From positions 2,232,001 through 2,296,000 of the forward strand of contig NZ_CP133018.1 in the NCBI RefSeq assembly GCF_030866785.1: a DNA stretch of 64,000 bases, given 5' to 3'. Shown piece by piece: positions 29,553 to 39,230 of the stretch. Each line of letters starts with the position of its first letter. The stretch's first letter is position 1. Source of the DNA: Agromyces protaetiae (GTDB taxonomy: Bacteria; Actinomycetota; Actinomycetes; Actinomycetales; Microbacteriaceae). The notes below the pieces were generated by a model. The model ran no database searches. It was not told the DNA's origin and saw nothing but the letters and a program-made list of their open reading frames with translations. Both the position numbers and the translations under genes were made by a program.

Positions 29553-31267
29553 TCACCGACCGCGATCCCCCTGGAAGCCCCGATCCGGTCGCGGAGACGC
29601 CCGACGCGCTCGGCGCATACCCACGGCTCACGCCCGCCCAGCTCCAGGCGCTGAGCGACGTCGGGAGGACCGTACCCGTGTCTCAAGGTCAGGTGCTCGC
29701 CCGAGCCGGCGAGCGCCTCGGGTCGTTCTTCGTCGTGGTCGAGGGCCGGGTCATGGTCTCCGACGGCGACCCGGACGTTCACCGGCCCGACCAGGGATCG
29801 AGCCCTGACGATGCCGGCGGTGCGGATGCGCGCGTCGAGGTCCACGGACCCGGCCGTTTCGTCGGCGACATCGGCCTCCTCGAAGGGCAGCCCTCCTTCG
29901 CCACGATCACCGCGCTGGAACGCGGGGCGGTGCTCGACGTGCCGATCCCGGAACTGGAACGGATCGTGACGGGCGATCCACTGATCGGCGACGTCATCCT
30001 CCGCGCGTATCTCATCCGGCGGTCGATGGCGATCGGCTTCGGCAGCGGACTGCGTGTCGTCGGATCGCGTCTCTCCCCCGACACCCGGCGACTGCTCGAC
30101 TTCGCCGCGCGCAACCGGATCCCGCACCGACTGCTCGACCTGGAACACGATCCAGGCGCCGAAGCCATCGTCCGCCGGCTCGGCCTGAACGTCGCCGACG
30201 TCCCGGTCGTCATCGTGGGAGGCTCGCGGGTCCTGCGGAACCCGTCCGTCGCCGAGCTCTCGGACGCGCTGGGCCTGCGAAGTACCAGACCTCCAGCGAC
30301 CACCGATGTGCTGGTCGTCGGCGCAGGTCCGGCGGGCCTCGCTGCCGCGATCTACGCTGCCTCCGATGGACTCTCGGTCGTCCTCTCCGACGCCGTGGCG
30401 ACCGGCGGACAGGCCGCTCGCTCCGCCCGGATCGAGAACTACCTCGGATTCCCCGCCGGGATCTCGGGCGCAGAGCTCGCCGACCGTGCCGGCCTGCAGG
30501 TCGCGAAGTTCGGCGCCGCGCTCGTCGCACCCGCCGCAGCCGAACAGCTCATTTCCGACATGGGTACGGTCGAGGTCCAGTTCTCCGACGGGACGAGCGT
30601 CAGCCCACGAGCGGTGGTGATCGCATCCGGAATGGAGTACAACCGCCTCGCCGCCGCCAATCTCGATCGCTTCGAGTACACCAGCGTCTACTACGCCGCG
30701 ACGATCAACGAAGCACGAGAGTGCGGCACCGACCCGGTCGTCGTGGTCGGCGGCGCGAACTCGGCCGGTCAGGCGGCGGTCTTCCTGGCAGACACGGCCT
30801 CGCACGTCCACCTCGTCGTACGCGGGCCGGACCTGGCGGCGAGCATGTCGCGATACCTGGTCGCCCAGGTCGAGGCACATCCTCGTATCGAGGTACGCCG
30901 GAACACCGTGGTGATCGAGGCGAACGGCACCACTCACCTCGAGTCGGTCACCGTCGAGCATCTGCTCTCCGGCAGACGAGAGGAGATCCGCACCGCCCAC
31001 CTCTTCGTCTTCATCGGTGCGAGGCCTGCCACGTCCTGGCTCGGACCCGAGCTCGAACGCGACGAGCGTGGCTACCTCATCACCGGACCGCCACGAGAGT
31101 CCTCCGGCTCGCGCCGGCAGCCCTTCGAGACCTCGGTTCCCGGTGTCTTCGCCGTGGGTGACGCCCGCAGCGGGTCGGTGAAGCGCATGTCGGCGGCGAT
31201 CGGCGAAGGTGCGAGCGTCGTCAGGATGGTGCACGACTACCTCGACACCGGCGGCAGCCGGCTCTGA
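29549..31267 (+). CDS. cNMP-domain/thioredoxin-reductase-like FAD protein
   Basis: 572 residues. A cyclic-nucleotide-binding-type beta barrel (about 1-150, VSQGQVLARAGERLGSFFVV), a glutaredoxin/thioredoxin-like fold without active cysteines (about 160-245), then a thioredoxin-reductase-like module with VVGAGPAGLAAAIYAA (FAD), VVGGANSAGQAAVFLA (NADPH) and VFAVGDARSGSVKRM. The CxxC of true thioredoxin reductases is missing; the site reads YTSVYYAATINEAREC. That YYAAT form is typical of the fused-regulator/reductase group. Whether it reduces the adjacent thioredoxin is open. It is coupled to the thioredoxin gene by a 4-nt overlap. Confidence 0.8.
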   Translation: MITDRDPPGSPDPVAETPDALGAYPRLTPAQLQALSDVGRTVPVSQGQVLARAGERLGSFFVVVEGRVMVSDGDPDVHRPDQGSSPDDAGGADARVEVHGPGRFVGDIGLLEGQPSFATITALERGAVLDVPIPELERIVTGDPLIGDVILRAYLIRRSMAIGFGSGLRVVGSRLSPDTRRLLDFAARNRIPHRLLDLEHDPGAEAIVRRLGLNVADVPVVIVGGSRVLRNPSVAELSDALGLRSTRPPATTDVLVVGAGPAGLAAAIYAASDGLSVVLSDAVATGGQAARSARIENYLGFPAGISGAELADRAGLQVAKFGAALVAPAAAEQLISDMGTVEVQFSDGTSVSPRAVVIASGMEYNRLAAANLDRFEYTSVYYAATINEARECGTDPVVVVGGANSAGQAAVFLADTASHVHLVVRGPDLAASMSRYLVAQVEAHPRIEVRRNTVVIEANGTTHLESVTVEHLLSGRREEIRTAHLFVFIGARPATSWLGPELERDERGYLITGPPRESSGSRRQPFETSVPGVFAVGDARSGSVKRMSAAIGEGASVVRMVHDYLDTGGSRL

Positions 31268-31372
31268 GCCAGGTGCGACCAATCGATGGGGCCTCCGGGT
31301 TCTCTCGCCTGCTCGCGATGCCCGGGCTTGCGCCGAGCCCCCCTCATCGTGCCACGATACTGAGGGTCGCTC

Positions 31373-32833
31373 ATGGTATCGGACGCGGCGGACGGCATGA
31401 GATCGGCGGCACAGGGCCTCGCCGCCGATGGGAGCGAGGAGCGCACGGTGGCACAGGACGGGAACGCCGACGTGCTGGTGATCTTCGGGATCACCGGCAA
31501 CCTCGCGAAGGTGATGACCTTCCGATCGCTGTACCGCCTGGAGGCGAGGGGGCTGCTCGACTGCCCGATCCTCGGGGTCGCCTACGAGGACTGGACGATC
31601 GATCAGCTCGTCGAGCGCGCCCGGAGCTCGATCGCGGCGACGGGCGAACCGCTCGACGAGGCGGTGTTCGCCCGGCTCGCCGCCCGACTCGCGTACGTAC
31701 ACGGTGACTTCGACGATGCGGCCACCTACGAGCGGGTCGCCACCGCCATGGGCGGGGCGACGACGCCGGTCTTCTACCTCGAGGTCCCGCCGGCGCTCTT
31801 CTCGAGGGTCGTCGCCGGCCTGGCGGGTGCGGATGTCACAGCGAACGCCCGTTTCGTGATCGAGAAGCCGTTCGGTCACGACCTCGCCTCCGCTCGCGAA
31901 CTCGCCGCGGACCTGCACCGGCACCTCGACGAGTCGCAGATCTTCCGGATCGACCACTACCTCGGGAAGATGGGCCTCGAGGAGATCCTCTATCTGCGGT
32001 TCGCGAACACCATGCTCGAGCCGGTGTGGAACCGGAACTACGTCGAGTGCGTGCAGATCACGATGGCCGAGGACATCAGCGTCTCAGACCGGGGCCATTT
32101 CTACGATCCGGTCGGCGCGCTCCGCGACGTGGTCGTCAACCACCTCATGCAGGTCTTCGCGGCGGTCGCGATGGAGGCGCCGTCGCACGGCGACCCCGAG
32201 ACGATCAAGGACATGGAGACCGCACTGTTCCGGTCCACCGCCGACGCCGACCCCCGCCGGTACGTCCGCGGCCAGTTCGACGGGTATCGCGAGATCGACG
32301 GGGTCGCGGCCGACTCCACGACGGAGACGTACTGCGCGCTCCAGCTCGAGGTCGACAACTGGCGCTGGGCCGGCGTGCCGTTCTTCATCCGCACCGGCAA
32401 GCTCTTGCCGATGCGGCAGACGGAGGCCCGCCTGATCTTCAAGCGACCCCCGAACCTCGGCTTCGGGCAGTTCGACGCGACACGCGAGCCCGACCAGCTC
32501 GTGATGCGGATCGATCCGTCGACCGGCCTGCGGGTCCAGCTGAACGCCCACCGGGCGGACACCCCGAGGCCCGGCGCGGTGACCCTCGACCTGCGCTTCT
32601 CCGAAGAGGGCGGCGAAGGCCCGACCCCGTACGAGGTGCTCCTGCATGCGGCGCTCACCGGCCGGCGAGCCCGGTTCTCGCGGCAGGACACCGTGGAGGC
32701 GGCCTGGCGGGTGATCCAACCGCTGCTCGACCATCCGTCGCCGATCCGGCCGTACGCGCCGAAGACCTGGGGCCCGGCCGAGGCCGACGCCCTCGTCGCC
32801 GACGTCGGCGGGTGGCGGAAGCCGTGGCGGTGA
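31373..32833 (+). CDS. zwf: glucose-6-phosphate dehydrogenase
   Basis: 486 residues. The coenzyme motif is [19 protein letters not shown] and the active site [13 protein letters not shown], where Met-Gly replaces the Glu-Thr after DHYLGK in housekeeping enzymes. It oxidises glucose 6-phosphate and makes NADPH. It follows the reductase-like gene after 105 bp without opcA or tal neighbours. It is probably a stress-linked copy feeding NADPH to the thioredoxin system (inference). A GTG at 31448 with gagga upstream is an equally good start and would remove 25 residues. Confidence 0.9.
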   Translation: MVSDAADGMRSAAQGLAADGSEERTVAQDGNADVLVIFGITGNLAKVMTFRSLYRLEARGLLDCPILGVAYEDWTIDQLVERARSSIAATGEPLDEAVFARLAARLAYVHGDFDDAATYERVATAMGGATTPVFYLEVPPALFSRVVAGLAGADVTANARFVIEKPFGHDLASARELAADLHRHLDESQIFRIDHYLGKMGLEEILYLRFANTMLEPVWNRNYVECVQITMAEDISVSDRGHFYDPVGALRDVVVNHLMQVFAAVAMEAPSHGDPETIKDMETALFRSTADADPRRYVRGQFDGYREIDGVAADSTTETYCALQLEVDNWRWAGVPFFIRTGKLLPMRQTEARLIFKRPPNLGFGQFDATREPDQLVMRIDPSTGLRVQLNAHRADTPRPGAVTLDLRFSEEGGEGPTPYEVLLHAALTGRRARFSRQDTVEAAWRVIQPLLDHPSPIRPYAPKTWGPAEADALVADVGGWRKPWR

Positions 32834-32876
32834 CGCCCGACTCGACGTCGCGATGTCTCGGGTGTCACCGATCCGA

Positions 32877-33179
32877 TCACCGGGACCGGCGCTGCCCAGG
32901 ACGGCTTCTCAGAGGTTGCGGGGTGCGTCCGGGTCGTCCGCGATCCGGTCCGCCTGACGCGCCACGGCCCTGCTCGGCCTCGCTCAGCGGGGGCAGGCCG
33001 ACCTGGTCAGCCGGAACCCCCGCGTACGGGTCAGCGCTGGGGAATTCCTGGCTGAAGGAGCCTGCGACGACTCCCCCGGGGGGAACTTCGTCGCCTGCGG
33101 CGCCCAACAGCGTCTCCTCGCCGGGCGCCTGCTCCGGTACGTCGTCTCCGAGGTGCTTGCGATGCCACTCGCCGCTCAT
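32877..33179 (-). CDS. hydrophilic hypothetical protein
   Basis: A possible 100-residue protein, MSGEWHRKHLGDDVPEQA onward, Pro/Gly/Glu-rich in the middle and Arg/Gly-rich at the end. A good ribosome site (gggagag) precedes the ATG at 33179. No family is recognised. The Arg-rich C-terminus looks like antisense-type composition and could mark a frameshift. It is convergent with zwf. Confidence 0.4.
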   Translation of the reverse strand: MSGEWHRKHLGDDVPEQAPGEETLLGAAGDEVPPGGVVAGSFSQEFPSADPYAGVPADQVGLPPLSEAEQGRGASGGPDRGRPGRTPQPLRSRPGQRRSR

Positions 33180-33460
33180 GTGCTCTCCCATCACGTCCAA
33201 CAGGGCCACACCGAAGACCGGGCGACTCTGGAGCTCGCCCGCATCGTGCACGGAGTGTCGATGAAGTCTACGACGCGCGGAGGCCGCCCCCGACTCCGAA
33301 CCTCGGTGATTGCTCGACCGATCTCGACATGACCGGGGATTTCTCGCCGATCCCGAGACAAAGGTCGGATACGCGTTGACGCATCAAGTCCCGGCCCTCG
33401 GCTTCGCCACACGAACTCGTGCTGCCGTCTCGTCACTCGCGCTGTTCGCGCCCGTTCGGG
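33180..33460. other. non-coding stretch, no gene recognised
   Basis: 281 bp between the hypothetical gene and the decayed Fic gene. Short frames exist on both strands, but none has a ribosome site or recognisable content. GC is lower than in flanking genes. Confidence 0.4.
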
Positions 33461-33993
33461 CTACTCGATAACGAGGATCGGAACGAACTCCGCCAAGGGG
33501 ATCGGATCCCGGTTCTGATCGAACGCCCGGAGCAGGTCGATGTACGTGCGCTTGTCGATGCTCCAGTCATAGACAGCCGGCGGCGAATCCGTACCCTGCG
33601 CTGCGAGATAAACAAGGTCACCGATCAAGCGCGTCGCGCGCCCATTGCCGTCGACGAACGGATGAATCCGGACGAGTTCGGCGTGCATGGCGATGCCGAA
33701 CTGACGAGCATCCCAGTCGGTCGTTCTCGCCCATCGGTACGAGAGATTGTTCAAGGTCGCATGCAAGTCGACCTGCACCTGTGCCGGATCGACCCCGATG
33801 CTGAGACACCCAGCTCGCCGCGCAGTACCGCGTTGATGAGGTCCAGAGCGACAGCCTGCTCGATCTCTTGCTCAAGTTCAAAGATCGCGGCCTTCAGGGG
33901 CGGATCCCCGACCACCGCTCGAGCCTCCGCCGTGAGCGCATCCGCTTCGTCCGGATCGAGCGGCGTCTCGCCGTATCCAGGATCGCACGTCAC
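33461..33993 (-). pseudogene. Fic-family AMP transferase (toxin), internally deleted and frameshifted
   Basis: Reads as two frames. From 33993 an N-terminal part (TPLDPDEADALTAEARAVVG to about INAVLRGELG). Then, in another frame from about 33803, SIGVDPAQVQVDLHATLNNL and the intact Fic motif HPFVDGNGRATR. Between the two the helical segment with the WxWAG-type motif of Fic proteins is missing. This points to a deletion of roughly 100-200 bp that also broke the frame. The ATG at 33993 overlaps the antitoxin stop (ATGA). Intact Fic enzymes transfer AMP to target proteins. This copy should be inactive. Confidence 0.75.
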
Positions 33994-34163
33994 TTGCCCG
34001 CGCGAATCGCGCGCGCCTTGGCAGCCTCGACGAAACGACGGGCCTCTGCCGACGCCACGTACCCACTCGGCACCACCCGGTTCTCCAGCTTCGCCGACGC
34101 CGCAGTCGAACGAAACACCGCACGCCGCAGTGCAACCGGCGACACCTTCCGAACAGCAGCCAT
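33990..34163 (-). CDS. VbhA/FicA-like antitoxin of the Fic module
   Basis: 57 residues. STAASAKLENRVV contains the (S/T)xxxE(G/N) inhibitory motif (SAKLEN) of class I Fic antitoxins, whose glutamate blocks ATP binding in the partner Fic protein. A strong gggagg ribosome site lies 7 nt before the ATG at 34163. It is followed by the Fic gene with a 4-nt overlap, the order of vbhA-vbhT. It is still open although the toxin is broken. Confidence 0.65.
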   Translation of the reverse strand: MAAVRKVSPVALRRAVFRSTAASAKLENRVVPSGYVASAEARRFVEAAKARAIRAGK

Positions 34164-34366
34164 GTCACACCTCCCAAGAACGTTTCGCCGTTGTACGGGG
34201 GAATGCTGGCCTTCGGCCATGGGACCCACCCTTGCAGCATTTGCACACCAGTTGGGAGGCATCAACCAGAATCATGATCGGCTTGAGGACCAACCCCAGC
34301 CAGTCTGGCTGCTCGGACGGCCCGTCTGCTGCCGACCTGCGGGCTGGGGACCACGTCAGGCATGTG

Positions 34367-34440
34367 TAGGGCGGACGGGACTTGAACCCGTGACCGATGG
34401 ATTATGAGTCCACTGCTCTAACCGGCTGAGCTACCGCCCC
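34367..34440 (-). tRNA. tRNA with CAU anticodon, probably tRNA-Ile2
   Basis: Cloverleaf on the minus strand: acceptor GGGGCGG/CCGCCCT, D arm AGCTCAGCCGGTTAGAGC, anticodon loop ACTCATAAT with CAT, T arm GGGTTCAAGTCCC. CCA is not encoded. The overall sequence resembles actinobacterial tRNA-Ile2, whose C34 becomes lysidine. Elongator tRNA-Met is the alternative. Confidence 0.85.
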
Positions 34441-34463
34441 GTGCGTCGAGGGCGGGGCAGCCG

Positions 34464-35711
34464 CTACTCGGGGAGCGACGCCGACTCGACGTCGGTGACC
34501 GGGTCGGCCACCGGCCTCCCACGATACAGGCTCTCGAACGTGTTCAGCGTGGTCTGGATATCGTGCGGGGCGATCATCCGAAGCGAGCCCTCTTTGAGCG
34601 CCCGATAGTCCTCGGCAGGCGCTTCGAGCACGGTGCGCAGCTTGGCCGCGAGGTCTTCGGCGCTGCTGGGCTCGAAGAGGTAGCCGTTCTCGCCGTCGTG
34701 CACGAGGTGTGGCAGCGCCATCGCGTTCGCGGCGACGACCGGCAGCGCGGAGGCCATGGCCTCCATGGTCACGATCGACTGCAGCTCGGCGATCGACGGC
34801 ATCGCGAGCACACTGGCTCGGTGGTAGGCCTCGCGAAGCTCTTCGTCGGTGACGTACCCGGTGAAGGTGACGCGGTCGGCGAGTCCGAGCTCGGCGGCGA
34901 GCTGCTGCAGGTTCTTCAGCTGGTCGCCGCCGCCGACGATCTCGACCTTGGCGTCGAGCTCGGCGGGCAGCAGGGCGGCGGCGCGCAGCAGCACGTCGAT
35001 CTGCTTCTCGCCGGTGACCCGGCCGACGAACAGGATGCGGTTCTCAGTGCGCGGCTCCCAGTTCGGGGAGTACTTGTGCGCGTCGATGCCGCACGAGATC
35101 GCGTGCACCCCGCGAAGACCGGTGTGCTTCTCGAGGAACTGGGCGGCCCGACGTGTCGGCGTGGTGACCGCCTGCGCACGGCCGAAGCTGCGGCCCGCGG
35201 CCTTCCACGCGAGACCGACCGCGAAGTCCTGTACCCACTTCGGCAGCAGCGTAAACTCGAGCATGTTCTCGGGCATGAAGTGGTTGGTGCCGACGATGCG
35301 GATGCCCCGCTTCTCGGCCTCGACCGACAGTCCGCGACCGACCACGATGTGCGACTGGAAGTGCACCACGTCGGGCTTGACCCGGTCGATCACGCGCGCG
35401 CTGTTCTGCGTGATGCGCCACGGCAGCGCGAAGCGCAGCCAGTCGTGGGGGTACCAGCGCCACGAGTACAGCCGGTGGGCGGTGATCTCCTGGCCCTCGT
35501 GGATCTCGGTCCAGGTGCCGTGCTTGCGGCTCGCGGCCGGCGCCATGACGTGCACCTCGTGACCGCGCTCGACCAGCCCTGCGGCGAGCCGTTCGGCGAA
35601 CCGCGCGGCACCGTTCACATCGGGCGCGAACGTGTCGGCGCCGATGAGGATGCGCAACGGCCGGTCGGGCTCGGCGGCGTCGGCGGGCGACGCACCGGAT
35701 GTGTCAGGCAC
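34464..35711 (-). CDS. GT4-family glycosyltransferase
   Basis: 415 residues, GT-B fold. The N-terminal domain has PDVNGAARFAERLAAGL, the sugar-nucleotide domain ILFVGRVTGEKQIDVLLRA, and the GT4 E-x7-E region AELQSIVTMEAMASALPVV. It transfers a sugar, probably glucose or mannose from a nucleotide donor, to a lipid or other acceptor at the inner membrane face. Membrane glycolipid synthesis is a plausible role, as for actinobacterial diacylglycerol glycosyltransferases; the acceptor is not shown. Monocistronic, next to a tRNA. Confidence 0.85.
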   Translation of the reverse strand: MPDTSGASPADAAEPDRPLRILIGADTFAPDVNGAARFAERLAAGLVERGHEVHVMAPAASRKHGTWTEIHEGQEITAHRLYSWRWYPHDWLRFALPWRITQNSARVIDRVKPDVVHFQSHIVVGRGLSVEAEKRGIRIVGTNHFMPENMLEFTLLPKWVQDFAVGLAWKAAGRSFGRAQAVTTPTRRAAQFLEKHTGLRGVHAISCGIDAHKYSPNWEPRTENRILFVGRVTGEKQIDVLLRAAALLPAELDAKVEIVGGGDQLKNLQQLAAELGLADRVTFTGYVTDEELREAYHRASVLAMPSIAELQSIVTMEAMASALPVVAANAMALPHLVHDGENGYLFEPSSAEDLAAKLRTVLEAPAEDYRALKEGSLRMIAPHDIQTTLNTFESLYRGRPVADPVTDVESASLPE

Positions 35712-35874
35712 GGGTGTGGGTCCTCACAGTTCGGTCGGGGGCCGATCGGCCCTCCGATGGCTGGCGCGGATCGTGGCGCGCGGGCTGTGTCAGAACATAG
35801 TCTACGCAGCGCAGATCCGAGGCCCTTGGGTGCGCATGTCACCCGATCGGATGACTCGGGGCGCCGCCGTTCGC

Positions 35875-36792
35875 TCAGACGCGCGTCTGCGGGTGGTTGC
35901 GCGCGAGCTGGAACACGCCCCACACCGCGATGAGGCCCGCGAGCACGAACACGCCGATCGCCCAGAGCGGTGCCTGCGAGGCCTCGCCGAGCACGACGAT
36001 GCCGATGGTCACGGCGACGATCGGGTCGACGACCGTGAGCCCGGCGATCACGAGGTCGGGCGGACCCGACGCGTGCGCGTTCTGGACGAAGTATGCCCCG
36101 AGCGCGGTCGCCGCGAGCAGGGCGATCACGCACGTGAGTGTGAGCCATTCGAACTCGCCCTGCTGCAGCCGGCCGAGGATGACCTTCGCGAGCGTGGCCA
36201 CGAAACCGTAGATCACGCCGGCCATGATCACGTAGAAGATCGCCCGCAGCCGATTGCGGAAGATGATGAACGCGGCCCCGGCTGCGGCGAGGACGACCGC
36301 CAGGACGATCAGGATCGTGATGAGGTGCTGGTCGGTCACCGGCTTGTCGACGGCGGTGAAGGCGGCGACGCCGACGAAGAGGAAGACGCCGCCGACGCAC
36401 ATGGCGATCGCGATGATCGCCTTATGGTTGAGCTTCACGTGCGCGACGCGCGAGTTCACGATCGAGGTCAGCACGAGCGCGATCGCGCCGAGCGGCTGCA
36501 CGACGATGATCGGTGCGAAATAGAGGCTCGAGAGCTGGAAGACGATCGCGAGGCCCAGCATGAGCGTGCCGAGCACCCACGACGGGCGTGCGAGCAGCAG
36601 CATCAGCTGCCGGCCGTTGAGTCCCTTGCCGAACGAGTCGACCGTCCGCGACTCGACCTTCACGACGCCGCGGTGCTGGAACTGCGCTCCGAGGGAGAGG
36701 AAGATCGCGCCGACGAGCGCCAGCGGGATGCCGATGAACTGAACGGGGTCGAGGGCGATCTGCTCGGTGAGCTCGCTCAGGTCCGGATCCAC
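35875..36792 (-). CDS. DMT-superfamily membrane transporter
   Basis: 305 residues with nine or ten predicted membrane helices and two repeated halves typical of EamA/NIPA-type proteins. The first half has FQLSSLYFAPIIVVQPLGAI, the second DLVIAGLTVVDPIVAVTIGI then VVLGE. It probably exports or imports a small metabolite or magnesium; the substrate is unknown. It is divergent from def across only 41 bp. Confidence 0.75.
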   Translation of the reverse strand: MDPDLSELTEQIALDPVQFIGIPLALVGAIFLSLGAQFQHRGVVKVESRTVDSFGKGLNGRQLMLLLARPSWVLGTLMLGLAIVFQLSSLYFAPIIVVQPLGAIALVLTSIVNSRVAHVKLNHKAIIAIAMCVGGVFLFVGVAAFTAVDKPVTDQHLITILIVLAVVLAAAGAAFIIFRNRLRAIFYVIMAGVIYGFVATLAKVILGRLQQGEFEWLTLTCVIALLAATALGAYFVQNAHASGPPDLVIAGLTVVDPIVAVTIGIVVLGEASQAPLWAIGVFVLAGLIAVWGVFQLARNHPQTRV

Positions 36793-36833
36793 GCAGTCGA
36801 CCCTACCGGCTTGCTCACCGATATCCTTGGCGA

Positions 36834-37397
36834 ATGGCCGTACGACCGATCCGAATCACCGGCGACCCCGCGCTCCACTCCCCTGCCGCGTGGGTGCCCG
36901 AGATCGATCAGGGCATCCGTGAGCTCATCGACGACCTCTACGAGACCATGGACCGGGCTCCGGGGGTCGGTCTCGCCGCACCCCAGGTCGGTGTCCCGCT
37001 CCGGATCTTCACGTACGGCTGGACCGACGAAGACGGCGTCGCCTGGCGCGGGGTCGCGATCAACCCCGAGCTGTGGATCTCTCCCCCGCCGCCGGGTGAG
37101 CCGGGCGACGACGAGGCGGAGGGCTGCCTGTCGTTCCCGGGTGAGCGGTTCGGGCTGCGCCGGGCCGAGCGGGCGATCCTGCGCGCCACCGACATCGAGG
37201 GCACACGCTACGAGATCGAGGCGAGCGGATGGCTCGCCCGCATCTTCCAGCACGAGTACGACCATCTCGACGGCGTGCTGTACACCGACCGGCTCGGCGA
37301 CGACGACCGCAAGATCGTGCACAAGATCACGAAGAAGCTCGGCTGGGGCAAGCCCGGCAAGCAGTGGCTGCCGGGCGTCGACGACCTCGAAGGCTGA
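36834..37397 (+). CDS. def: peptide deformylase
   Basis: Removes the formyl group from N-terminal methionine of new proteins. The 187 residues hold all three metal-site motifs: GVGLAAPQVG, EGCLSFPG (Cys ligand) and QHEYDHLDG (two His and the catalytic Glu). The length is normal. No fmt gene is adjacent. Confidence 0.95.
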   Translation: MAVRPIRITGDPALHSPAAWVPEIDQGIRELIDDLYETMDRAPGVGLAAPQVGVPLRIFTYGWTDEDGVAWRGVAINPELWISPPPPGEPGDDEAEGCLSFPGERFGLRRAERAILRATDIEGTRYEIEASGWLARIFQHEYDHLDGVLYTDRLGDDDRKIVHKITKKLGWGKPGKQWLPGVDDLEG

Positions 37398-37423
37398 GCC
37401 GCCCACCTATCCGCGCCCGTGCG

Positions 37424-37729
37424 TCACGTGAGCGCGCGGATGCCCGCGGCGACGCCGGCCGCCGCGAACACCACGATCACGAACGGCACCCTGAGCGCGA
37501 ACAGCGCGGCCGCGACGATCACGGCGGGCAACCGGGCGTCGATCTCGAGCGCCTGCCCCGCACCGAACGTCTGCACCGCGATGAGCGCGGCGAGCAGCGC
37601 CACCGTGAGCAGGTCGGCGATCCGTGCCGGGCGCTCGCGCTCGAGGAATCCGGCCGGGACGAAGTACCCCGCGAGCTTGAGAGTGAGCGTCGCCGCGCTC
37701 GCGAGCAGGATGATGTGCCAGACGGTCAT
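37424..37729 (-). CDS. azlD: AzlD-type branched-chain amino-acid export subunit
   Basis: A 101-residue small protein with three or four membrane helices (WHIILLASAATLTLKLAGYF, then LTVALLAALIAVQTF). It is the partner of the large AzlC permease, which overlaps it by 4 nt upstream. The pair exports branched-chain amino acids or analogues in characterised relatives. Confidence 0.82.
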   Translation of the reverse strand: MTVWHIILLASAATLTLKLAGYFVPAGFLERERPARIADLLTVALLAALIAVQTFGAGQALEIDARLPAVIVAAALFALRVPFVIVVFAAAGVAAGIRALT

Positions 37730-38520
37730 GCGGCACGCCTCCGCCCGAGGACGTCGAACCACCCGACGCCGACCGCGACGAGCGCGGCGACGAGGACCGG
37801 CAGGCCGGGCATGAGCACGGGCGTCGTCATCGCCGCCACGAGGCCGGCGGCGACCGCGACCGCGCCGGTCTGCAGCGTCTTCAGCCGCGGCCACAGCAGG
37901 CCCAGGAACGCGGCCGCCGCGGCCGCGTCGAGCCCCCAGGCATTCGTATCGCCGATGGCGTCGCCGATCAGCGCACCGATCAGCGTGGTGAGGTTCCATC
38001 CGATGAAGATGGCGATGCCGGTCACCCAGAACCCGATCCGCGCCTGGCGCTCATCGGTCTGCGCGAGTGCGACGGCCGTCGACTCGTCGATCGTCACCCA
38101 CGCCGCCGCGGCGCGGCGCCACGGGCCGCCCCGGTCGACGACCGGCTTCATCCGCATGCCGTAGACGACATTGCGCACGCCCAGCAGCGCGGCGGTGGCG
38201 ATCGCGGAGCCGCCCGCGGCGACGCCGCCACTGGCGAGCACGCCGACGAGCGCGAACTGCGATCCGCCCGTGAACATGATCAGGCTGAGGAACGAGGTCT
38301 GCCAGACGTCGAGCCCTGCCGCGACAGCGAGCGCGCCGAACGAGATGCCATACACGGCCGTGGCGAGCCCGACGGCGAGCCCGTCCCGCACCGCGGGCGA
38401 CCTCACGCCGCTTCGCGGCGCGGCATCCGCCTCGTCCTGTTCCCCGCCCACCTCGCCTCCATGCACGACTCGCCACCCGAACCGATTCAGGATAGCGACA
38501 TCTCGGTGCCCGGGGCTCAT
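37726..38520 (-). CDS. azlC: AzlC-type amino-acid export permease
   Basis: 264 residues with about six to eight helices. AVYGISFGALAVAAGLDVWQ and LSLIMFTGGSQFALVGVLAS are the AzlC signature stretches; AWVTIDESTAVAL is also conserved. The conserved domain begins near residue 43, so the true start may be a GTG inside the listed N-terminus. It is coupled to azlD by ATGA overlap. Confidence 0.82.
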   Translation of the reverse strand: MSPGHRDVAILNRFGWRVVHGGEVGGEQDEADAAPRSGVRSPAVRDGLAVGLATAVYGISFGALAVAAGLDVWQTSFLSLIMFTGGSQFALVGVLASGGVAAGGSAIATAALLGVRNVVYGMRMKPVVDRGGPWRRAAAAWVTIDESTAVALAQTDERQARIGFWVTGIAIFIGWNLTTLIGALIGDAIGDTNAWGLDAAAAAAFLGLLWPRLKTLQTGAVAVAAGLVAAMTTPVLMPGLPVLVAALVAVGVGWFDVLGRRRAA

Positions 38521-38533
38521 GCCGCGGCCGAGC

Positions 38534-39028
38534 TCAGTCGGCGCGCCAGCGCACGCCCATGATCTGCGAGACCGCCTCGAGCAGGTCGGCCGCGCGCACC
38601 GTCACCGCGTACTCCGGGATCGGTTCCAGCTGGGTGCGATGCACCGGCCCGAGCGAGACGGTCGCCGTGTCCAGCTCGTCGGCGTCGTCGACGGTCAACA
38701 CCACGTCGAACCCGTTCTGCACCTCGTCCGACGCGATCTGACGCAGCCGCCAGTACGGGCCGATCGGCTCGAGATCCGATTCGTACGCCTGACCGAAGCT
38801 GATCGGAAGCTCGAACGCGAGCGCCCGGATCAGATCCCCGCCGTGCAGCATGGTCTGCGGGCCGGGCACCACGCGTCCTGGCAGCGAGGATCCGTAGAGC
38901 AGGAGTTCGTCGTCGGCGTGACCGGCGAGCAGCAGCATCCGGCGCCCGTCGACGTCGGGCACCCGCCTGGCCGAGAACGGCAGGTCGCCGTCACCGACCG
39001 TCAGCTCGAAGCCCGCCTCGTCGCCCAC
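38534..39028 (-). CDS. hypothetical protein
   Basis: About 164 residues if started at the GTG of 39028. The frame is open to 39238, but that longer form runs into the start of the divergent hydrolase gene. Mixed alpha/beta composition, no signal peptide, no membrane segment and no family recognised. FELPISFGQAYESDLEPIGP and DVVLTVDDADELDTATVSLG suggest a folded domain. It lies 13 nt upstream of azlC and may be co-transcribed with it. Confidence 0.55.
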   Translation of the reverse strand: MGDEAGFELTVGDGDLPFSARRVPDVDGRRMLLLAGHADDELLLYGSSLPGRVVPGPQTMLHGGDLIRALAFELPISFGQAYESDLEPIGPYWRLRQIASDEVQNGFDVVLTVDDADELDTATVSLGPVHRTQLEPIPEYAVTVRAADLLEAVSQIMGVRWRAD

Positions 39029-39230
39029 TCTGAGAGCATCCCAGACCCGCCCTGCATCGTCGCTCTGAATTCGCCGCACGACGCACGCCTGCTGAGGGCG
39101 GACGTTCCTGATGGCCTCGCTTGCGGCACGCTCGTGATCGGCGGAGAGTACCGACCTGAGGCACCTACTCACTGGAGCTGTGCCGCGACGCAACCTCGCG
39201 GCCACGCAATCGACAGAGACGGAAGACCAC

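Noticed and set aside
33191..33436. 81-codon minus-strand frame between the hypothetical and Fic genes
   Set aside because: No ribosome site, no family likeness, and it overlaps the better-supported hypothetical gene start.
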